A DNA stretch of 64,000 nucleotides from JAICKM01 sp038228295 (GCA_038228295.1 JBBRPH010000013.1:27491-91490); one strand, 5' to 3'. Positions 15,477 to 24,384 are shown, numbered from the stretch's first letter. The notes: a model not told the origin generated them from the letters alone. Program-made: numbers and translations.

Positions 15477-17195
15477 CTACTTGGTGCGCCGGCGGCGCGG
15501 CTTGGGCGTAGCCGCCGGCGCGGTTTCACCGGCCATTTCGGCCAACACGGCGCTCATGTCAATATCGGGCAGGCCACCGGTAGTCGGATCACTGCCGGCG
15601 ACGACTTTTTTGCGGCGGCCTTTGCGCCGGGTGGTGGGCGCGGACGCAGCGGCAGGCGGGGGATCGTTGCCGGCCATCGCCGCCTCAATCTCGCTCATAT
15701 CTATCGGCGGCAAGCCGGTATCCATCAGGCCATAGAGGTCACCGGGTTCCTCGCCGGCTGCCGCTGCATCTGCCATGCGCTTCTGCCGTAGATCGTACTC
15801 CTCGCGCAGCCGGCCGGCGGCGACAAAATCCATTGCCGCCATGCGTTCCAACAGCAGCGCAGCCAGCCGCGTGCCGGTGCGGAAATCGCTCAAGCGAATA
15901 TTCTCGTCCGGCCCGTGGATCGCGGAACCGGGATAGGCACAGCCCATGCCGACCACCGGCACACCCAGCCCATTGCTGAACGAATACATCGGCCCCGATC
16001 CGGCCGACGAAGGATAGACCAGCGGCGGGCGACCGGCGCCTTCCGCACAGACGGTCATCGCAAGCACCACAAACGGATCGGACGGATCGGTGCGCGCCGG
16101 AAACAGACTGCCTTCCAGCGGTGTGGCGATGACATCAGCAAAGCCTTTCGCCGTCAGATGCTCGCGCAACTGCTGTAGGATCACTTCCGGGTCTTGGTTG
16201 GGCACCAGGCGGAAGTCCAGCTTGGCCGTAGCGACATGGGGCAGAATCGTCTTCGACCCCGGTCCCTGATAACCCGCCGTCAGCCCCTGGATATTACAGG
16301 TGGGCGCAAACACCTCGGCGTAGCGGCGCATATAGCCGTCTAGCCCGACTGCAAACTCGCCCAGCCCAATGTTGTCCAGCAGCGTCGGCCCGTCGTCGGG
16401 CAACAGCCGAATCATGTCCATCTGCGTCGAATCGGCCGGCACAATACTGTCGTAAAAGCCGTCAATGCGAATCCACTCGCTCTCGTCTTTGAGGCTCGCC
16501 AGCGCCCAGATCAGCCGCCAGACCGGGCTAGCAACCGTGGCGGCCAGCGACGAATGCAGGTCGCGGTTAGGCCCCTCGGCGCGCAGCTCAATGGTCAGCA
16601 TCCCTTTCATGCCCAGCATGATCTGCGGCGTGCCGTCCCAGTTCAACGTGCCGTATTCCCACAAGCAGCCGTCCGCTGTCAGCCGCTCACGGTAGTGCAG
16701 CAAGAAGCTGTCGAGGTTCATGCTGCCGATCTCTTCTTCGCCTTCGATCACCCACTTGATACGGATCGGCAGGCCACCCCGCGCCGCACGCAACGCATCA
16801 ATGGCCGCCAAGCGCGACACGATATGGCCTTTCGTGTCGGCCACCCCGCGCCCAAAGATTTTGTCGTCGCGCACCGTCGCGCCGAACGGCGGGCAAGACC
16901 AGAGATCGAGTTCGCCTTCGGGCTGCACGTCGTAGTGGTTGTAGATCAGCAGCGTCGGCGCGCCCTCCGGCACCGGGTCGGTGGATTCGGCGTAGATCAC
17001 GGGGAAGCCGTGCGGCACCGGCATCCGTTCCGTCCGGAAGCCGCGCCGTTCCAACGCCGCCACGACCAGCGCGGCCATCGCCTCCAAGCCCCGCCCCTCC
17101 GCCGACACGCTCGGCTGCGCGCAAAAGGCGGCTAGCTCGGCCAACGCCGCATCCTCATGCGCGGCCAGGTACTCATACACGGCTTGCATATACAT
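15477..17195 (-). CDS. M20-family dipeptidase with a C-terminal repeat-and-basic tail
   Basis: The 572-residue protein has the M20 metal-site motifs LLIYNHYDVQPEG, GRGVADTKGH, IEGEEEIGS and, near 420, AIHGPDENIR. It is a cytosolic zinc dipeptidase or carboxypeptidase. The catalytic and lid domains end near residue 470. About 90 further residues contain two copies of a motif (GLPPIDMSEIEAAMAG and GLPDIDMSAVLAEMAG), each followed by a basic cluster (RRKGRRKK, RRRR). This tail is not part of normal M20 enzymes. The ATG at 17195 has GGGAG upstream, which grades into a heptamer array. Confidence 0.9.
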   Translation of the reverse strand: MYMQAVYEYLAAHEDAALAELAAFCAQPSVSAEGRGLEAMAALVVAALERRGFRTERMPVPHGFPVIYAESTDPVPEGAPTLLIYNHYDVQPEGELDLWSCPPFGATVRDDKIFGRGVADTKGHIVSRLAAIDALRAARGGLPIRIKWVIEGEEEIGSMNLDSFLLHYRERLTADGCLWEYGTLNWDGTPQIMLGMKGMLTIELRAEGPNRDLHSSLAATVASPVWRLIWALASLKDESEWIRIDGFYDSIVPADSTQMDMIRLLPDDGPTLLDNIGLGEFAVGLDGYMRRYAEVFAPTCNIQGLTAGYQGPGSKTILPHVATAKLDFRLVPNQDPEVILQQLREHLTAKGFADVIATPLEGSLFPARTDPSDPFVVLAMTVCAEGAGRPPLVYPSSAGSGPMYSFSNGLGVPVVGMGCAYPGSAIHGPDENIRLSDFRTGTRLAALLLERMAAMDFVAAGRLREEYDLRQKRMADAAAAGEEPGDLYGLMDTGLPPIDMSEIEAAMAGNDPPPAAASAPTTRRKGRRKKVVAGSDPTTGGLPDIDMSAVLAEMAGETAPAATPKPRRRRTK

Positions 17196-17534
17196 GGCGG
17201 GTCTCCCGTGGGCCGTGGGCTATGGGCCGTGGGCCGTGGTCTGTATGTCGTTGGTTGTCGGTCGGCGGTCGGCAGCGTGTTAGTTGTCGGTCGGCCGTTG
17301 TCGCGGCGCTACGTGCTGCGCCCGTTGCGGGGGCTAGATCGGGCTATTTGCTGTAGAGTCAGTGTACCCCAAACGGGAGGGGCGTGCAAGTGCGAACCGG
17401 TGTGAAATGTGAGTAACGAGACCGATACGCACAGCGCTTTACTGCGTCTGTAAGTCTACCATGGCGAGAAAGGCATATAGGCGTATAATAGTAGGAGTTA
17501 TCCGACCTTTAGCCCTTACTTGGAAAGGCTCCCC
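17196..17534. other. Divergent intergenic region with heptamer array and promoter elements
   Basis: The region separates the M20 gene (minus) from the S41 gene (plus). It holds the heptamer array at 17208-17270. TATAAT at 17484-17489, with no good -35 box, probably serves the S41 gene. I see no gene in it. Confidence 0.5.
17208..17270 (-). repeat. Heptamer array (GTGGGCC/GTCGGTC types)
   Basis: Nine consecutive seven-base units, starting as GTGGGCC, GTGGGCT, ATGGGCC, GTGGGCC and drifting to GTCGGTC and GGCGGTC. On the minus strand the array runs directly into the GGGAG ribosome site of the M20 gene. Confidence 0.8.
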
Positions 17535-19349
17535 ATGCGAATACGCCGCCTCTTCACCCTGGCAATGCCGGTCCTGATCCTGTTAACCCTGATCGCTCCA
17601 GCGAGCCACGCCCAGCCCAGCGCCGCACCGCACGCCGCGCCGTCGGAGCAAACCACTTTCCCGCAGACCGGCATAACGGCGAGCGGACCGTTTCTGCACT
17701 ACTGGCAAGGCCACGGCGGGCTGACCCAGCAGGGCTACCCGATCTCGGCCGAGACAGTAGAAACCAGCACCACCGACGGCAAGCCCTATCGTGTGCAGTA
17801 TTTCGAGCGCGCCGTGTTCGAGTATCACCCCGAAATTGGGGCCGACGGCGTGTTGCTGTCACTACTGGGTGTGACCGCCTATCACCAGAAGTACCCCAGC
17901 GGTGCGCCGGGCCAAACGGCGAACCACGCCGCCGGCTCGACGCTGTTCCCGCCGACCGGTCGGCGGCTGGGGGGGCTATTCCAGCAATACTGGCAGGCCC
18001 ACGGCGGCCTCGCCCAGCAGGGCTATCCCCTCTCCGACGAGTTCATCGAAATGGCCGCCGACGGCAAAGCGCGCACGGTGCAGTATTTCGAGCGCGCTGT
18101 GTTCGAGCGGCACCCGGAGAATCCGCCCCCCTATAATGTCCTGCTGGCCCGACTGGGCGCAAGCGACCTGACCGCACATTATGCGACCGCTGCGCCGCCT
18201 GCCGCCGGGCTACCGCTACAAGACCGCTTAGACCTGTTCGAGGCGGTCTGGCAAACGGTGCATGATCAGTATATTTACCGTGACTATCGAGGGCTGAACT
18301 GGGATGCGATCCACCACGACGAGCGCGGCCCACTCGCGACCGCTAGAGACGATACGGCCTTTTATGAGCAACTCGCCAATCTGATTGACAAACTGGGCGA
18401 CCGTCACTCGGCTTTTCTTAATCCCGATCAGGTGAAAGAAGACGACGCGATGCAGCAGGGCACACTGCATTTCTCCGGTATCGGCGTGTTCTCGCAGGAT
18501 CTCGGCGGCAAAGTGCGGGTTGTGGCGGTGGTGCCGGGCGGGCCGGCCGATGGGGCGGGCATCCATGCCTTTGATGTGATCCAGGCGGTGAACGGCACGC
18601 CGCTGTTGCATGGCGCCGACGCGCCGCACCTGATCCGCGGGCCGGCGGGCACGACCGTGACGCTGACCATCATGCGCCCCGGTGAAACGGCCCCGCGCAC
18701 CATCACCATCACACGGGCTGATGTGACCTTCGCCTTGCACGCTACGGCGCGTCGTGTGCCGGGCACCAACGTCGCCTATCTGGACCTGCCGACGTTTGAC
18801 ACATTCAGCATCAGCGACGAAGCGGCGGCGGCGTTGAACGCGCTGGCGGCGACCGGCCCGCTTGACGGCGTGGTCATTGACCTGCGCCAGAACGGCGGCG
18901 GCCTGATCTCCGAACTCAACGCGATGCTAGGCCTGTTTATAGACGGCGGCAACGCGGGCTACGAACTGCTGCTCGACGGGCGGCGCGCCAATCGCATCCC
19001 CAGCGGGCGGGTACTGCCCGCGCTGCGGGGCAAGCCTGCTGTCGTACTGACCAGCAACGCCAGCGAAAGCGCGTCGGAGCGGTTCGCCTCGGTGATGCAA
19101 GACACCCACCGGGCGATCACCCTCGGCACGACCACGGCCGGCAACACCGAGACGGTGTATCCCCACGACCTGCCGCAGGGCGCACGCCTGATGCTGGCCC
19201 AGGCCACCTACCTGCGGATCGACGGCAAGACCAGCATCGAGGATAAAGGCGTAGTGCCCGACATCCCCCTCGACGTGCCCTGGTACGAGTCGCCGCCCGC
19301 TGCCGACCCGCAGATCCTGGCGGCCGTGGCGCATATCCAGGGCAAGTAG
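17535..19349 (+). CDS. Secreted S41-family protease with two N-terminal Chloroflexota-type repeats
   Basis: The 604-residue protein starts at ATG 17535 (GGAAAGG upstream) with a signal peptide (1-25). Two ~85-residue repeats (about 40-125 and 135-220) follow, each with FPxTG, QQGYPxS and YFERAVFE. An S41 region begins near 230: a helical start (KLGDRHSAFL), a PDZ domain (GIGVFSQ ... GPADGAGIHAFDVIQAVNG) and the protease core (DGVVIDLRQNGGG, NASESASERFA). The usual dyad lysine after GTTT is absent; the site reads TTTAGNTETV, as in tricorn-like S41B relatives. It likely acts outside the membrane. Confidence 0.9.
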   Translation: MRIRRLFTLAMPVLILLTLIAPASHAQPSAAPHAAPSEQTTFPQTGITASGPFLHYWQGHGGLTQQGYPISAETVETSTTDGKPYRVQYFERAVFEYHPEIGADGVLLSLLGVTAYHQKYPSGAPGQTANHAAGSTLFPPTGRRLGGLFQQYWQAHGGLAQQGYPLSDEFIEMAADGKARTVQYFERAVFERHPENPPPYNVLLARLGASDLTAHYATAAPPAAGLPLQDRLDLFEAVWQTVHDQYIYRDYRGLNWDAIHHDERGPLATARDDTAFYEQLANLIDKLGDRHSAFLNPDQVKEDDAMQQGTLHFSGIGVFSQDLGGKVRVVAVVPGGPADGAGIHAFDVIQAVNGTPLLHGADAPHLIRGPAGTTVTLTIMRPGETAPRTITITRADVTFALHATARRVPGTNVAYLDLPTFDTFSISDEAAAALNALAATGPLDGVVIDLRQNGGGLISELNAMLGLFIDGGNAGYELLLDGRRANRIPSGRVLPALRGKPAVVLTSNASESASERFASVMQDTHRAITLGTTTAGNTETVYPHDLPQGARLMLAQATYLRIDGKTSIEDKGVVPDIPLDVPWYESPPAADPQILAAVAHIQGK

Positions 19350-19398
19350 GCCGACCATGAGCAGTAAGCCATCGTCGTGGTGAAGGAGCGTAACTGAA

Positions 19399-21471
19399 TT
19401 GAGTGTGCAACCGCAGGGTTCTGGTCCAGTGTCTAAGAGGCGATCTGCCGATAGGAGCACGCTGATTGCCGGGTTGGTGGGCCTTAGCACGCTAGTCTTG
19501 ATCGGTGTGGTTTTTCTAATGCCGAGTCGCAGTACAGCGGGGCAGGCAACTCCCGTGGCACGCGGCACAGCAATCACAGCGACCACGACTATAGCCGGCG
19601 CAGCCACCGGCGCTGTGACCGGCCAGGCAGTGCGCGAGCCGGCGGTTGCGCGAGCGCTTGCCGGCGAAGGAACCCCTATCGCAGCGCTAACCGCAGCTAT
19701 CGGCCTCACTAATGCGACGCGAGTACAACCGCTAGCGCAGTGGGGCAAAGGCACCGTTACCAAAGCGATCTATTCACCTGACGGCAAAACTATCGCCCTG
19801 GCTGCGTCGCTAGGTGTCTATCTGTATGACGCAGCGACGTTACACGAAACAGGCTTTTTACCGACCACCGGCTGGGTGCTAACTCTCGCTTTCGCACCTT
19901 CGGGCGAGATTTTGGCGGCGGGCGATAACGCCCAGTTCCTGACCCTCTGGCAAGTGCGCGATCACACGGTTCTACAGCACTCCCCCAATGGGGAAGGCAG
20001 CATCACCAGTATAGCGTTCGCACCGGACGGGCAAACCCTGGCCGTGGGTTCAGCCAATCAAGCCGTGCAACTGTGGTCGGTGGCGAACGGGAAACCCTCA
20101 CGCGCCCTAGCCGGGCAGGACGGCAACATCGCCGCGCTGGCCTTCGCCCCCGATGGACGGACCCTGGCCGTGGCCGCATCCAAACGCATTCGCCTGCTGC
20201 GCGTCGCCGACGGCAGTATCGCGCACATCCTGGCCGCGCATAGCGGGCGCGTGCTAAGTGTAGCCTTCAGCCCGGACGGCCGCACGCTTGCCTCTGCGGC
20301 CGAGGATAAGACGGTTATCTTGTGGGGAGTGGCCGACGGCACAGTAGCACACAAGATAACCGGCCATGAAGCAGGGGTAACGAGTGTAGCTTTTGCGCCC
20401 GACGGGCAATCACTCGCCTCCGGGTCGCTCGACAGTGTAGTGCGCCTGTGGACGGCTAGCGACGGCACCCTGCTGCGAACTATGGAAGGCCAACCCATCC
20501 CGGTGTTCAGCACAACGTTCGCACCCGACGGGCAAACCCTGGCTACGGTGCTAATAGACGGCACCCTGCGGCTCTCGCATATAGCCGACGGCAGCCTACT
20601 ACAAACAATGACCGACCACGGCACCTGGGTGACGAGTCTCGCATTTAGCCCCGATGGACACACCCTAGCCGCCGGCTACACCAGCGGGGACATTGGGCTG
20701 TGGCAGCCGGCCGGCGGCGTGCAGCAGCGCACACTAGTAGGGCACCAGGGGACGGTCCTCAGCCTCGCATTCAGCCCAGACGGGCAGCGGCTGGCTTCCG
20801 GGGCGACCGACGGCACCGCGCGGATCTGGACGCTCGCTAGCCGGCGGCGGCCGCTGGTATTAGCCAAGCCGATAAGTCCGGTGCAGAGCCTAGCCTTTGC
20901 CCCCGATGGGCAGACGTTAGCAACCGGATCAGAAGATGGGACGATTCACCTATGGACCGGTGCAGATTATACGTTGCTGCGCCCATTAACCGGGCATACC
21001 GGAGCCGTCGTCGGCATTGGGTTTAGTGCAGGCGGGCGCGAGATCGCGGCTGCTTCGGTAGACGGTAGCGCCCGCGTTTGGCCGCTCGCCGCCGCTACGC
21101 CGGGAAGGATCTTAGAACAATCTATCGGTGAGGTCGTCAGTATGGCCCTGGCTCCCGATGGGCAAACTCTGGCCGTTGTACCGCATAATGGCTCGATCCA
21201 ATTACTACATTTACCCGACGGCGCGCTCTTACGTTCCCTGCCCACCGGCTTTTACAATGTGCACCGCCTGGCTTTCACTCCCGATGATCAACTCCTGGTG
21301 GTGGGGACAGGCGGCGGCACAGTCGAGTTGTGGCGCGTAGCCGACGGGACGGTGGTGCAGACGCTAGAAGGGCACAATAGCCCAGTGACGGCGCTTGCCG
21401 TCAGCGGCGACGGTCGCATCCTCGCCTCCGCCGCCGCTGACGGCACAATTCGGCTATGGGGCATACGCTAA
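19399..21471 (+). CDS. Membrane-anchored protein with 14 WD40 repeats (double propeller)
   Basis: The 690-residue protein has one membrane helix (about 20-42), a Thr/Ala-rich linker and then 14 consecutive ~42-residue WD40 repeats (from about residue 110), most carrying AFxPDGxTLA and ending LW. Fourteen repeats make two seven-bladed propellers. With the basic residues KRR before the helix, the propellers should be outside the cell. The repeats closely resemble the seven inserted in the ABC permease at 1020-1907. The TTG start has AAGGAG ten bases upstream. It follows the S41 gene by 49 bp and may be cotranscribed. Partners are unknown. Confidence 0.88.
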   Translation: MSVQPQGSGPVSKRRSADRSTLIAGLVGLSTLVLIGVVFLMPSRSTAGQATPVARGTAITATTTIAGAATGAVTGQAVREPAVARALAGEGTPIAALTAAIGLTNATRVQPLAQWGKGTVTKAIYSPDGKTIALAASLGVYLYDAATLHETGFLPTTGWVLTLAFAPSGEILAAGDNAQFLTLWQVRDHTVLQHSPNGEGSITSIAFAPDGQTLAVGSANQAVQLWSVANGKPSRALAGQDGNIAALAFAPDGRTLAVAASKRIRLLRVADGSIAHILAAHSGRVLSVAFSPDGRTLASAAEDKTVILWGVADGTVAHKITGHEAGVTSVAFAPDGQSLASGSLDSVVRLWTASDGTLLRTMEGQPIPVFSTTFAPDGQTLATVLIDGTLRLSHIADGSLLQTMTDHGTWVTSLAFSPDGHTLAAGYTSGDIGLWQPAGGVQQRTLVGHQGTVLSLAFSPDGQRLASGATDGTARIWTLASRRRPLVLAKPISPVQSLAFAPDGQTLATGSEDGTIHLWTGADYTLLRPLTGHTGAVVGIGFSAGGREIAAASVDGSARVWPLAAATPGRILEQSIGEVVSMALAPDGQTLAVVPHNGSIQLLHLPDGALLRSLPTGFYNVHRLAFTPDDQLLVVGTGGGTVELWRVADGTVVQTLEGHNSPVTALAVSGDGRILASAAADGTIRLWGIR

Positions 21472-21530
21472 CTTACGTGCTGCCGGTTGCCTACAGCTAA
21501 CTGCTTAGCGCCTAGTCCGTCTTTCGGCCC

Positions 21531-21559
21531 TTGACACCGTGCCGAACGCGGTCTATAAT
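21531..21559 (+). promoter_or_regulatory. Consensus sigma-70 type promoter of the T-box transcript
   Basis: A perfect TTGACA, a 17-bp spacer and a perfect TATAAT. The predicted transcript start is near 21566. Confidence 0.92.
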
Positions 21560-21565
21560 AGAGCC

Positions 21566-21892
21566 ACAATACCGATATACGAAACGCTGCGAACAGGACG
21601 AGTAGGGGCGACCGCGCCACAGAGAGGCCCGACCACCGGCTGCAAGCCGGGCTGGAGTGCCTCGTCTCGAACACCTCCTGGGAGCCGCCGGGTGAACGCC
21701 CCGCTGGGGCTGGTAGCCTGCGCCGGTCGGCCCCGTTACTGGCCCTGATGAGCGGTTGCCCGGCCTGATCCGGCGGCCGAAAATCGGGTGGAACCACGCA
21801 GTGCCTTTGGCCTCGCGTCCCGTGTTGAGGGATGCGTGGCCTTTTTTATTCGATGGACAGCAGACAGAGCGTTTAACAGGAAAGGAGACCCC
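21566..21892 (+). ncRNA. T-box leader controlling the Uma2-thrS transcript
   Basis: The leader contains the T-box sequence GGGTGGAACCACG (21786-21798), an upstream AGAGAG (21621-21626), a structured Stem I region and a specifier-region-like GAACACC followed by CTCCTGGGAG (21669-21685). CGCGTCCC at 21814-21821 can pair either with the T-box (antiterminator) or with the terminator arm. T-boxes sense uncharged tRNA, and thrS is downstream, so tRNA-Thr is the expected ligand. The specifier is ambiguous: ACA or ACC would be Thr, while the middle frame gives CAC. Confidence 0.9.
21809..21847 (+). terminator. T-box-controlled intrinsic terminator
   Basis: A 13-bp stem with one mismatch (21809-21821 with 21829-21841), a 7-nt loop and six T. 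It competes with the antiterminator formed by the T-box sequence. Confidence 0.9.
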
Positions 21893-22528
21893 ATGGCGGC
21901 ACCCCTTTTACAACGCCATTACACTTCGGCAGAATATCTGACTTACGAGCGGGAAGCCGAAACGAAGCATGAGTATATCGAAGGGCAAATTCTTGCCATG
22001 AGCGGTGGCAGTCGGGACTACGCGCGGATCAGCATGAGCCTCGCACGAGCGTTGAGTAACCAAACGTCGAGCGGACCCTGCGAGATCTACGGCAGTGATT
22101 TACGCGTCAAAGTGACAGCGCGTGGAATGTATACCTATCCTGATGTCAGCGTGGTCTGTGGCGAAGAGCAGTTTGATGATGCCCAGGCGGATACCTTGCT
22201 CAACCCCACCCTGATTGTTGAGGTGCTTTCGCGCTCAACTGAAGCCTATGATCGGGGGGTCAAGTTCGATTACTACCGCGCGATCCCTTCGTTGCAGGAG
22301 TACCTGCTGGTTTCACAGGATGGCGTACTTGTGGAGCATTTTGCACGCGCCGCAGATACTTGGGTACTTACCGCCATTAGCGATCTCAACGCCGTAGTGC
22401 GCTTGCCGGCGATTGGTTGCACCCTCGCGCCGGCCGAGATTTACCGCAAGGTCCAATTGCCGGTCCAGCCAAAGACCACCGATCCGTCGCCTGCCGACCC
22501 CGCCGCAGCCGACGACACCAAAGCATAA
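21893..22528 (+). CDS. Uma2-family (DUF820) restriction-endonuclease-fold protein
   Basis: The 211-residue protein is a typical Uma2 protein: YTSAEYLTYERE, KHEYIEGQI, the PD-(D/E)XK site YPDVSVV and LIVEVLSRST, then KFDYYRAIPSLQEYLLV. These are PD-(D/E)XK nuclease-fold proteins, abundant in cyanobacteria and Chloroflexota, often in many copies per genome and of unknown role. The start at 21893 is set by AAAGGAG 5 nt upstream. Unusually, it lies between a T-box leader and thrS, so its expression should depend on tRNA charging. A C-terminal Pro/Ala/Asp tail ends the protein. Confidence 0.9.
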   Translation: MAAPLLQRHYTSAEYLTYEREAETKHEYIEGQILAMSGGSRDYARISMSLARALSNQTSSGPCEIYGSDLRVKVTARGMYTYPDVSVVCGEEQFDDAQADTLLNPTLIVEVLSRSTEAYDRGVKFDYYRAIPSLQEYLLVSQDGVLVEHFARAADTWVLTAISDLNAVVRLPAIGCTLAPAEIYRKVQLPVQPKTTDPSPADPAAADDTKA

Positions 22529-22530
22529 CA

Positions 22531-22572
22531 ACCGACGACCGACGACCGACGACTGATGACCGATGACCGAGG
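22531..22572 (+). repeat. Heptamer array (ACCGACG type) ending in the thrS ribosome site
   Basis: Six in-phase units: ACCGACG three times, then ACTGATG, ACCGATG and ACCGAGG. The last unit forms part of the GAGGAGG Shine-Dalgarno of thrS. Confidence 0.85.
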
Positions 22573-22581
22573 AGGAGTACC

Positions 22582-24384
22582 ATGAGCCAAGTAGACGAAG
22601 CATTGGACTATGCCCCGCACCCGTATGCGGCGGAAGATGCCAAAGAGGGCGATCCCGAATCCGAAGGGGCGTACCTGGCGCGGATGCGCCACTCGGCGGC
22701 CCACCTGATGGCGGGAGCCGTGCTGAAGCTGTTTCCCGATGCCAAATTCGGCATTGGCCCGGCCGTTGAGGACGGCTTTTACTATGACTTCGACCTGCCC
22801 CGCCCACTCACGACGGAGGATCTGCGCGCCATCGAAGGGCTAATGGCGGCAGACCAGGCGGCGGCCTATCCGTACCAGTACGATGCTGTGTCGCGCGATG
22901 AAGCGCTGGCACTGTTCCAGGACCAGCCTTATAAGGTCGAACTGATCGAAAACTTGCCCGCCGAGGCGACGATTTCAACGTACCAACACGGCGCTTTCCG
23001 CGATCTGTGCCGGGGGCCGCATGTTGCGGGGACCGGCGAGGTGGGCGCAGTCAAGCTACTCAACGTAGCAGGCGCGTACTGGCGTGGCGACGAAAAGCGC
23101 CCGATGTTGCAACGCATCTACGGCACGGCCTGGCGCAATGAGCAGGAATTGGCCGCCCATCTGCACAAACTGGAAGAGGCCGAGCGACGCGACCACCGCC
23201 GGCTGGGCAAAGAACTGGACCTCTTCTCGATCCATGAGGAAGCCGGCGCAGGGCTGATCTACTGGCACCCCAAAGGCGGCCTGATGCGTGTCATCGCCGA
23301 AAACTACTGGCGCGACGCCCATCTAGCCGGTGGCTACGACATTGTGTTCTCGCCGCACATCGGGCGGGCGTGGCTCTGGGAGACGAGCGGCCACCTGGGG
23401 TTCTACAAAGAGAGTATGTACCCAGCCATCGAAATGGATAACCAAGAGTTTTATGTCAAACCGATGAACTGTCCGTTCCACATCATGATGTACAAAACGC
23501 GGCGCCACTCCTATCGGGAGTTGCCGCTGCGCTGGGCCGAACTGGGCACCGTCTATCGCTACGAGCGGTCGGGCACGCTGCACGGCCTGCTGCGCGTGCG
23601 CGGCTTCACGCAAGACGACGCGCACCTCTTCTGCCGGCCCGACCAAATGCACGCCGAAGTAGTGCGCGTGGTGGACTTTTCGCTGCAAGTGTTGCAGGCG
23701 TTCGGCTTCCACGAGTACGAAATCTATGTCTCGACGCGCCCGGAGAAAGCCGTCGGGGAGGCCGCACAATGGGAAGCCGCCGAAACCGCGCTCAAGGCGG
23801 CGCTGGACGAACGCGGCCTGCCCTACAAAGTGGATGTGGGCGGCGGCGCGTTTTATGGGCCGAAGATCGACATGAAGATCAAAGACAGCCTGGGCCGCGC
23901 CTGGCAATGCACGACGATCCAGTTCGACTTCAACATGCCGGAGCGCTTCGACATGACGTTTGTCGGTGAAGACGGTAAGGATCATCGGCCCTACATGATC
24001 CATCGCGCGCTGCTCGGTTCAATGGAGCGTTTCTTCGGCTGCCTAATCGAACACTATGCGGGGGCGTTCCCACTGTGGATCGCGCCAGTGCAGGCGGAGA
24101 TTATCCCCATCTCCGATGTGAAGCACATGGAGTATGCCGAAAACGTGCTGGCGCAGCTAAAAGCGGCTGGGCTGCGGGCGGAGATTGACCTCAGCAAAGA
24201 GCGCATGGGAGCCAAAATCCGCCAAGCCCAGATGCAGAAGATCCCATATATGCTGGTCATCGGCGACAAAGAGCGCGACAGCCAGACGGTCAGCGTGCGC
24301 CTCCGCAGCGGCGAGGACTTGGGCGCAGTAGCGGTTACTAACCTACTGGCCCGCATGGCGAAGGAAGTGGCGAGTAAACAGTAG
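22582..24384 (+). CDS. thrS: Threonyl-tRNA synthetase lacking the N-terminal TGS domain
   Basis: The 600-residue enzyme charges tRNA-Thr with threonine. The editing domain has HSAAH (about 37-41) and CRGPH (about 147-151). The class II catalytic core has FYKESMYP, the zinc cysteine in PMNCPFHI, motif 2 RYERSGTLHGLLRVRGF with TQDDAH, and motif 3 GSMERFFGCLIEHY. The anticodon domain ends the protein. Bacterial ThrRS normally begins with a ~60-residue TGS domain; here about 35 non-TGS residues precede the editing domain. The ATG is well placed behind GAGGAGGAG. The gene is downstream of a T-box leader, with a Uma2 gene between. Confidence 0.97.
   Translation: MSQVDEALDYAPHPYAAEDAKEGDPESEGAYLARMRHSAAHLMAGAVLKLFPDAKFGIGPAVEDGFYYDFDLPRPLTTEDLRAIEGLMAADQAAAYPYQYDAVSRDEALALFQDQPYKVELIENLPAEATISTYQHGAFRDLCRGPHVAGTGEVGAVKLLNVAGAYWRGDEKRPMLQRIYGTAWRNEQELAAHLHKLEEAERRDHRRLGKELDLFSIHEEAGAGLIYWHPKGGLMRVIAENYWRDAHLAGGYDIVFSPHIGRAWLWETSGHLGFYKESMYPAIEMDNQEFYVKPMNCPFHIMMYKTRRHSYRELPLRWAELGTVYRYERSGTLHGLLRVRGFTQDDAHLFCRPDQMHAEVVRVVDFSLQVLQAFGFHEYEIYVSTRPEKAVGEAAQWEAAETALKAALDERGLPYKVDVGGGAFYGPKIDMKIKDSLGRAWQCTTIQFDFNMPERFDMTFVGEDGKDHRPYMIHRALLGSMERFFGCLIEHYAGAFPLWIAPVQAEIIPISDVKHMEYAENVLAQLKAAGLRAEIDLSKERMGAKIRQAQMQKIPYMLVIGDKERDSQTVSVRLRSGEDLGAVAVTNLLARMAKEVASKQ

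Noticed and set aside
22531..22572. CRISPR-like repeats
   Set aside because: Units are only seven bases, contiguous and without spacers; none of the repeats in the window has CRISPR architecture.
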